7,597 nt of DNA from the NCBI GenBank assembly GCA_047625765.1, contig JBLHRE010000087.1, positions 1 to 7,597 on the forward strand, written 5' to 3'. Position 1 is the first letter of the stretch. Each line of letters begins with the position of its first letter. The notes below the pieces were generated by a model. It was not told the DNA's origin. It did not search any database and saw only the letters and a list, made by a program, of their open reading frames with translations. The stretch is from JBLHRE01 sp047625765. GTDB lineage: Bacteria > Bacteroidota > Bacteroidia > Flavobacteriales > JBLHRE01. Below are positions 4,546-7,597 of the stretch, one piece after another. A program made the position numbers and the translations under genes.

Positions 4546-5247
4546 GTGCAAGAACCAATTCCAGGGGCTTTTAAGAAGCCACCTAAAAGATACGCTCCTT
4601 CCGGATTATCCATTATTCACGAAGACAGAGATTTGTTGATTGTCGATAAAATTGACGGCTTGCTTTCTATTGGAAACGAAAGAGAGAAAGAAAAAACTGC
4701 TCAAAACTTGTTGAACGAATACCTGCGCAAAGGAAATTCTGCTTCTAAAAAGCGTGTATATATCGTTAACCGTTTAGACAGAGATTTATCGGGATTGTTG
4801 ATTTGTACCAAAGAAGAATTAGCAAAAAGAGAGTTGCAAAACAATTGGCACGAATACACCAAAACCTTTTATGCTGTGGTGCATGGACATATAGAGGCTG
4901 AAGAAGGTATTATGACTGATCCTATTAAGGTAGAAACAAAAAAAGGAGCCATAAAGAGCACCAAAATTGTGGATGCCGAAACCAAGTATAAGGTTATAGG
5001 AACCTCTAAAGGCTATACCATGGTGGAGCTAACGGTTATGCAAACTGCCAAACATCAAATTAGAATTCACTTGGCCGAATTGGGCAATCCAATTGTTGGC
5101 GATAAATTGTACGGCACGGTAAAAGGACAAAGAAGATTGGCTTTACATTCAGCTTCGGCAACCATACCACACCCACATTCGAAAAAGGTATATAAGTTCG
5201 AAACCGAAATTCCAAAATATTTCAAAGGGCTTATAAAACACGGTTAG
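4546..5247 (+). CDS. RluA-family pseudouridine synthase (second copy, distinct branch)
   Basis: A 233-residue protein, typical length for a single-domain RluA-family enzyme without an S4 domain. It should isomerise a uridine in rRNA or tRNA. After a basic N-terminus come IIHEDRDLLIVDK (23-35), the catalytic loop VNRLDRDLSGLL (74-85, Asp78), KTFYAVVHGH (106-115) and KHQIRIHLAELGNPIVGDKLYG (169-190, given here as KHQIRIHLAEL and GNPIVGDKLYG). The usual TGR before the HQ motif is replaced: the stretch reads MQTAKHQIRIH. The start is GTG; no ATG lies upstream in the open frame, and the protein aligns with the family from about residue 20. It is clearly different from the RluA-type protein at the left edge, so the two probably have separate targets. 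It ends against the hairpin terminator. Confidence 0.88.
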   Translation: MQEPIPGAFKKPPKRYAPSGLSIIHEDRDLLIVDKIDGLLSIGNEREKEKTAQNLLNEYLRKGNSASKKRVYIVNRLDRDLSGLLICTKEELAKRELQNNWHEYTKTFYAVVHGHIEAEEGIMTDPIKVETKKGAIKSTKIVDAETKYKVIGTSKGYTMVELTVMQTAKHQIRIHLAELGNPIVGDKLYGTVKGQRRLALHSASATIPHPHSKKVYKFETEIPKYFKGLIKHG

Positions 5248-5267
5248 GCTTCGAATTTTTACAAAAT

Positions 5268-5305
5268 AAAAAAAGGTCCAAATCGTACGATTTGGACCTT
5301 TTTTG
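5268..5305. terminator. Strong bidirectional intrinsic terminator
   Basis: GGTCCAAATCGT (5275-5286) is followed directly by its perfect complement ACGATTTGGACC (5287-5298), flanked by seven A on the left and six T on the right, so each strand reads as a GC-containing hairpin plus U-tract. It sits between two convergent genes (stops at 5247 and 5325) and should end both transcripts. Confidence 0.92.
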
Positions 5306-5324
5306 TACTAGAGTGTAATAGCCT

Positions 5325-6041
5325 TTAAACTATTTTCAATTTCTTTCCTGCTTCAAGTGCATTACCTGCAGCAATAGTAATTTCAGTTTCTAAATTACCA
5401 TAATGCTTTTGGTAGTCTTTCTGACTTGCCTTGATTACAGCATAAGCTTCCTCGCGACCATAAACCTCTGCAATCTCTATCTTACGTTCTTCACCCGTTC
5501 CAGGCATATCCTTGTACGTTTCGAAATAGTGTCTTAAACGGTTGATAATAGACTCAGGCACCTCAGAGATATCATTCCAATTGTACACCTCATCGCCTTT
5601 AAGCACCGCAATTATTTTATCGTCTGCCTCTCCTCCATCAATCATTCTAAATCCACCAATAGGAATTGAAGGAACCAATAGGTTACCATGAGAAATTGCT
5701 CTCTCGGTAAGCACACAAATATCCAAGGGATCATTGTCTCCAACGATATCTGTTCTATTCAATTTTTCCATGCAGGTTTTAGCAACCTCCTCGGCACAGT
5801 ATGTCTGAGGCAAGAAACCGTATAATGCAGGAATAATGTTTGAGAATTTTTGAGGGCGATCGACTGTTAAGTAACCGCTTTCTTTATCTACTTCGTATTT
5901 TACGGTATCAGAAGGAACAATCTCTATAAAAGAGGTTACTACTTCTGGTGCATTTACACCAATATTGATCCCGTGCCAAGGGTGAGATTTAAATCTTGAC
6001 CCTATCTGCTTCCAAATATCTTGTAATTCTTCTTTTGTCAT
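5325..6041 (-). CDS. ppa: Inorganic pyrophosphatase, family I soluble type
   Basis: A 238-residue cytoplasmic enzyme that hydrolyses pyrophosphate to two phosphates, pulling biosynthetic reactions forward. The signature DNDPLDI supplies metal-binding Asp102, Asp104 and Asp107. Other active-site positions can be matched to E. coli PPase: Lys48 and Glu50 (VKYEV), Arg62 (VDRP), Tyr74 (LYGFLPQT), Asp135, Asp140 and Lys142 (MIDGGEADDK), and Tyr176-Lys177 (FETYKDM). It is longer than the ~175-residue bacterial enzyme, with an extra N-terminal ~20 residues and a longer C-terminus, as in other Bacteroidetes members. It follows rimM on the same strand after 58 bases, so it may be cotranscribed or have its own promoter. 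The stop faces the strong terminator. Confidence 0.95.
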   Translation of the reverse strand: MTKEELQDIWKQIGSRFKSHPWHGINIGVNAPEVVTSFIEIVPSDTVKYEVDKESGYLTVDRPQKFSNIIPALYGFLPQTYCAEEVAKTCMEKLNRTDIVGDNDPLDICVLTERAISHGNLLVPSIPIGGFRMIDGGEADDKIIAVLKGDEVYNWNDISEVPESIINRLRHYFETYKDMPGTGEERKIEIAEVYGREEAYAVIKASQKDYQKHYGNLETEITIAAGNALEAGKKLKIV

Positions 6042-6092
6042 CTTCTACAAATTGGAAATTTTACCAATAGTAATAAAATCATCCTCAGACCC

Positions 6093-6113
6093 ATACCGAT
6101 TATGCTTCGGTAT
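6093..6113 (-). other. Small hairpin over the rimM stop codon
   Basis: ATACCGA (6093-6099) and TCGGTAT (6107-6113) are exact inverse complements with a 7-base loop containing the rimM stop. No T-run follows on the minus strand, so it is not a standard terminator. It could lower read-through or stabilise the 3' end between rimM and the pyrophosphatase gene. Confidence 0.35.
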
Positions 6114-6639
6114 TGTCGTCATAAAGGTCTAAAAGACCTTCGGGCAATTTCAAATGAATCCGTTTTTTAACTCTGTCTACCTGCAAAATAAATTCATCTA
6201 TAGCAGGCACCAATATATCTGTTCCTTTGTAATCTAATTCGAACATCAACTGAGCCGTTTGATCTATTACTTTAATAATAGGTCCCACACTCAATCCGTT
6301 TTCATCGACTACAATAAATCCTTCAACTTCGTGATAATAAAAATCAGTTCCGTCTAAGGCCGGTAAGAAAGACATTGGTAAGTACAGCCCCGAGCCAATT
6401 AATGCTTGTGCTTTAGGTTCGCTATCAACATCCTCGAAGTCGATAAGCAAAGCCCCATTTTTCACTAACTGACAGGTATCAATAAAAAAAGGAACCAGTT
6501 GCCCGTTCCTTTCAACAAATACTGATTCCAGATTGCTGTAGGCCTCAGGGCGATCCGTGTCTAAACTGACACGAACCGTTCCTTTGTAGCCATGTTTTTT
6601 AGAAATGTGTCCTAGAAAGAAACAATCTTCCTTACGCAT
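6100..6639 (-). CDS. rimM: Ribosome maturation factor RimM
   Basis: A 179-residue protein that binds uS19 in the 30S head and helps late maturation of the small subunit. The N-terminal RimM domain begins CFFLGHISKKHGYKGTVRVS (residues 6-25), with the conserved HGYKG turn. A C-terminal PRC-barrel follows (FYYHEVEGFIVVD, 100-112; DILVPAIDEFILQVD, 141-155; then a terminal LPEGLLDLY). The ATG at 6639 was chosen because the domain starts right after it; the frame remains open further upstream, but that part lies within rpsP and is a lysine/leucine-rich shadow. The start overlaps the rpsP stop by eight bases (ATGCGTAA), typical of translational coupling. trmD, often next in this operon, is not adjacent here. 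Confidence 0.95.
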   Translation of the reverse strand: MRKEDCFFLGHISKKHGYKGTVRVSLDTDRPEAYSNLESVFVERNGQLVPFFIDTCQLVKNGALLIDFEDVDSEPKAQALIGSGLYLPMSFLPALDGTDFYYHEVEGFIVVDENGLSVGPIIKVIDQTAQLMFELDYKGTDILVPAIDEFILQVDRVKKRIHLKLPEGLLDLYDDNTEA

Positions 6640-7192
6640 CTCCTTTTTTGTCGTCTGCTGGTGCTTCTTCAGTTGCAGCAGCTTCAACAGCAGGTGCTTC
6701 TTCAGTAACTTCTTCCTCAGTCTCTTCAACTATAGGAGCATTTTTAGCAGCGATATCATCTTCACGCTTCTTGTTAACAGCTATTTCAGCATCCAAACGA
6801 GCCTGTGCTGCATCAGCTTTAGCTTTCGCTAAATCATCAGAGTGAGATTCGATTTTCTGACCTTTTGCGGCCATCCAAGCTTGGTAACGCTTTTCTGCTT
6901 CGTCTTCAGAGAATGCACCTTTTTTAACACCATCTAACAAGTGCTTGTGCATTAATACTCCTTTGTAAGACAGAATAGCACGAACTGTATCCGAAGGAAC
7001 AGCTCCGTTTTGTACCCAGTGCAATGCTCTTGTTAAATCCAAGCTCATTGTAGCAGGCTGAGTGTTAGGATTGTATTGCCCTAATTTCTCGATAAAACGA
7101 CCATCACGTGGTGCACGTTGATCTGCGATTACGATAGTGTAAACTGGTTTACCTTTTCTACCGTGACGTTGCAATCTAATTCTAGTTGACAT
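6632..7192 (-). CDS. rpsP: Small ribosomal subunit protein bS16 with long acidic C-terminal tail
   Basis: The first ~80 residues are the canonical bS16 fold: STRIRLQRHGRKGKPVYTIV (2-21), ADQRAPRDGRFIEKLGQYNP (23-42), then the helix around ALHWVQNGAVPSDTVRAIL. At 186 residues it is over twice the E. coli length (82). Residues ~85-186 form an extension: first a charged, Ala/Lys/Glu-rich probably helical part, then an acidic Ala/Glu/Pro-rich, low-complexity tail ending DDKKGDA. Such extensions are usual in Bacteroidetes bS16. It is the first gene of an rpsP-rimM unit, with 158 bases of upstream spacer. The ATG at 7192 lacks an obvious Shine-Dalgarno sequence, normal for this phylum. Confidence 0.96.
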   Translation of the reverse strand: MSTRIRLQRHGRKGKPVYTIVIADQRAPRDGRFIEKLGQYNPNTQPATMSLDLTRALHWVQNGAVPSDTVRAILSYKGVLMHKHLLDGVKKGAFSEDEAEKRYQAWMAAKGQKIESHSDDLAKAKADAAQARLDAEIAVNKKREDDIAAKNAPIVEETEEEVTEEAPAVEAAATEEAPADDKKGDA

Positions 7193-7280
7193 AAATTTTT
7201 AATTGTTGAAGTGCGAAACTCCGGTTATTAAACTGATTTTTTAAGGCTGCAAATATCCGAATATTATTTTATTTAAGACC

Positions 7281-7303
7281 TTGTAAATCAAACATTTTTA
7301 CAA
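7281..7303. promoter_or_regulatory. Inverted repeat overlapping the putative rpsP promoter
   Basis: TTGTAAA (7281-7287) and TTTACAA (7297-7303) are exact inverse complements separated by nine bases. The right arm overlaps the candidate -7 box at 7301-7309, and the predicted transcription start falls in the spacer. This geometry suits a repressor operator or a hairpin at the very 5' end of the mRNA. In AT-rich DNA a 7-base inverted repeat can also be chance. Confidence 0.3.
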
Positions 7304-7332
7304 AAGATAAACAGCCTCTTTTTTAGCGCCAA
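7301..7332 (-). promoter_or_regulatory. Candidate rpsP-rimM promoter (TTG-N20-TATCTTTTG)
   Basis: On the minus strand a TTG (complement of 7330-7332) is followed after exactly 20 bases by TATCTTTTG (complement of 7301-7309), one base longer than the -7 consensus TAnnTTTG. The -33/-7 spacing is close to the Bacteroidetes optimum. Transcription would begin near 7295, leaving a leader of about 100 bases before the rpsP ATG. Confidence 0.42.
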
Positions 7333-7350
7333 CATTTATTTAAAAAACCC

Positions 7351-7597
7351 TTAAAACCAATAGGTGAAACCTGCATTGCCAAATATATTTCCAATGCCTC
7401 CAAATTCTACTTGGGTCTGCGTAGCATCGTAATCTTTATTATATAATAATGACCCAGTAACTAAGCCTACTGTGGTATGAATACTAAAGAATTCGGAAGC
7501 AAACCAATAAATACCACCATTAATACCCAATTGCACAAGCCCCATTTCCGCTTTCTGCTCCTCTTGAAACCAAGTTGTTTTCACTTTAACAATTCCA
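7351..7597 (-). CDS. Outer-membrane beta-barrel-like protein, 5' end outside window
   Basis: The frame is open from the TAA at 7351-7353 to the right edge, showing 81-82 C-terminal residues; the GTG at 7584 is internal. The visible part consists of alternating strands (LGINGGIYWFASEFF, SIHTTVGLVTGSLLYN, FGNAGFTYWF) joined by short loops, and it ends in Phe, the C-terminal aromatic signature of outer-membrane barrels recognised by the BAM machinery. This resembles the last strands of small 8-stranded OmpX/OmpW-like or porin-family proteins common in Bacteroidetes, but the family cannot be named from this fragment. No strong terminator follows before the rpsP promoter region; a weak AAAAGA/TCTTTT pair lies at 7302-7322. 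Confidence 0.7.
   Translation of the reverse strand, partial: GIVKVKTTWFQEEQKAEMGLVQLGINGGIYWFASEFFSIHTTVGLVTGSLLYNKDYDATQTQVEFGGIGNIFGNAGFTYWF

Noticed and set aside
4413..4574. 53-codon plus-strand frame before the second pseudouridine synthase
   Set aside because: It has a basic, random-looking composition, overlaps the synthase start in another frame and shows no signal of selection.
6640..6729. Upstream extension of rimM
   Set aside because: The added 30 residues are a Lys/Leu-rich shadow of the rpsP acidic tail, and the RimM domain begins right after the ATG at 6639.
6605..6845. Plus-strand frames opposite rpsP and rimM
   Set aside because: The Ser/Ala-rich and Phe/Ser-rich translations are complements of the low-complexity bS16 tail.
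7302..7322. AAAAGA/TCTTTT hairpin as terminator of the outer-membrane gene
   Set aside because: Only six mostly A-T pairs around a 9-base loop, and it overlaps a better promoter interpretation.

Overview
The window looks like a chromosomal segment of a marine or aquatic Bacteroidetes, most likely Flavobacteriia or a close relative. The evidence is low G+C, no clear Shine-Dalgarno sites, several TAnnTTTG (-7 type) promoter boxes, a lipoprotein with a C-N-K-D-D-E start that resembles a Bacteroidetes surface-export signal, a bS16 with a long acidic tail, and RluA-type synthases that read like Bacteroidetes family members. No species is claimed.

Layout, left to right. (1) The 3' part of an RluA-type pseudouridine synthase (+, cut by the window edge). 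(2) A convergent glycosyltransferase (-, 760-1992), separated from it by a short spacer with repeat-like sequence and an AT-rich hairpin. (3) An accessory stretch, 1993-4545. It opens with a perfect 36-bp palindrome. A 191-bp sequence then occurs twice (2101-2291 and 3075-3265, five mismatches, no gaps, exactly 974 bp apart), followed by a structurally different inverted-repeat element (4087-4290). Between and after the copies sit three same-strand exported-protein genes: a small lipoprotein overlapping an unknown secreted protein, and a MORN-type repeat protein fused to a C-terminal cytochrome c domain. Gene-then-structured-element units all in one direction recall gene-cassette arrays, but no integrase, transposase or canonical attC core is visible, so this is only a hypothesis. 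(4) Housekeeping genes: a second RluA-family synthase (+, 4546-5247), a bidirectional terminator, then on the minus strand rpsP-rimM (8-bp overlap) followed by an inorganic pyrophosphatase gene. (5) The last part of an outer-membrane beta-barrel-like gene (-, cut by the right edge).

The housekeeping genes serve RNA modification, ribosome assembly and pyrophosphate removal. The central accessory genes all encode envelope or periplasmic proteins and appear to have been placed between stable core genes. The most unusual features are the duplicated 191-bp element, which supplies the same -7 box upstream of two unrelated genes and also the stop codon and last nine codons of a third, and the MORN-cytochrome fusion, which has a His-Pro where a Met-Pro heme ligand would be expected.
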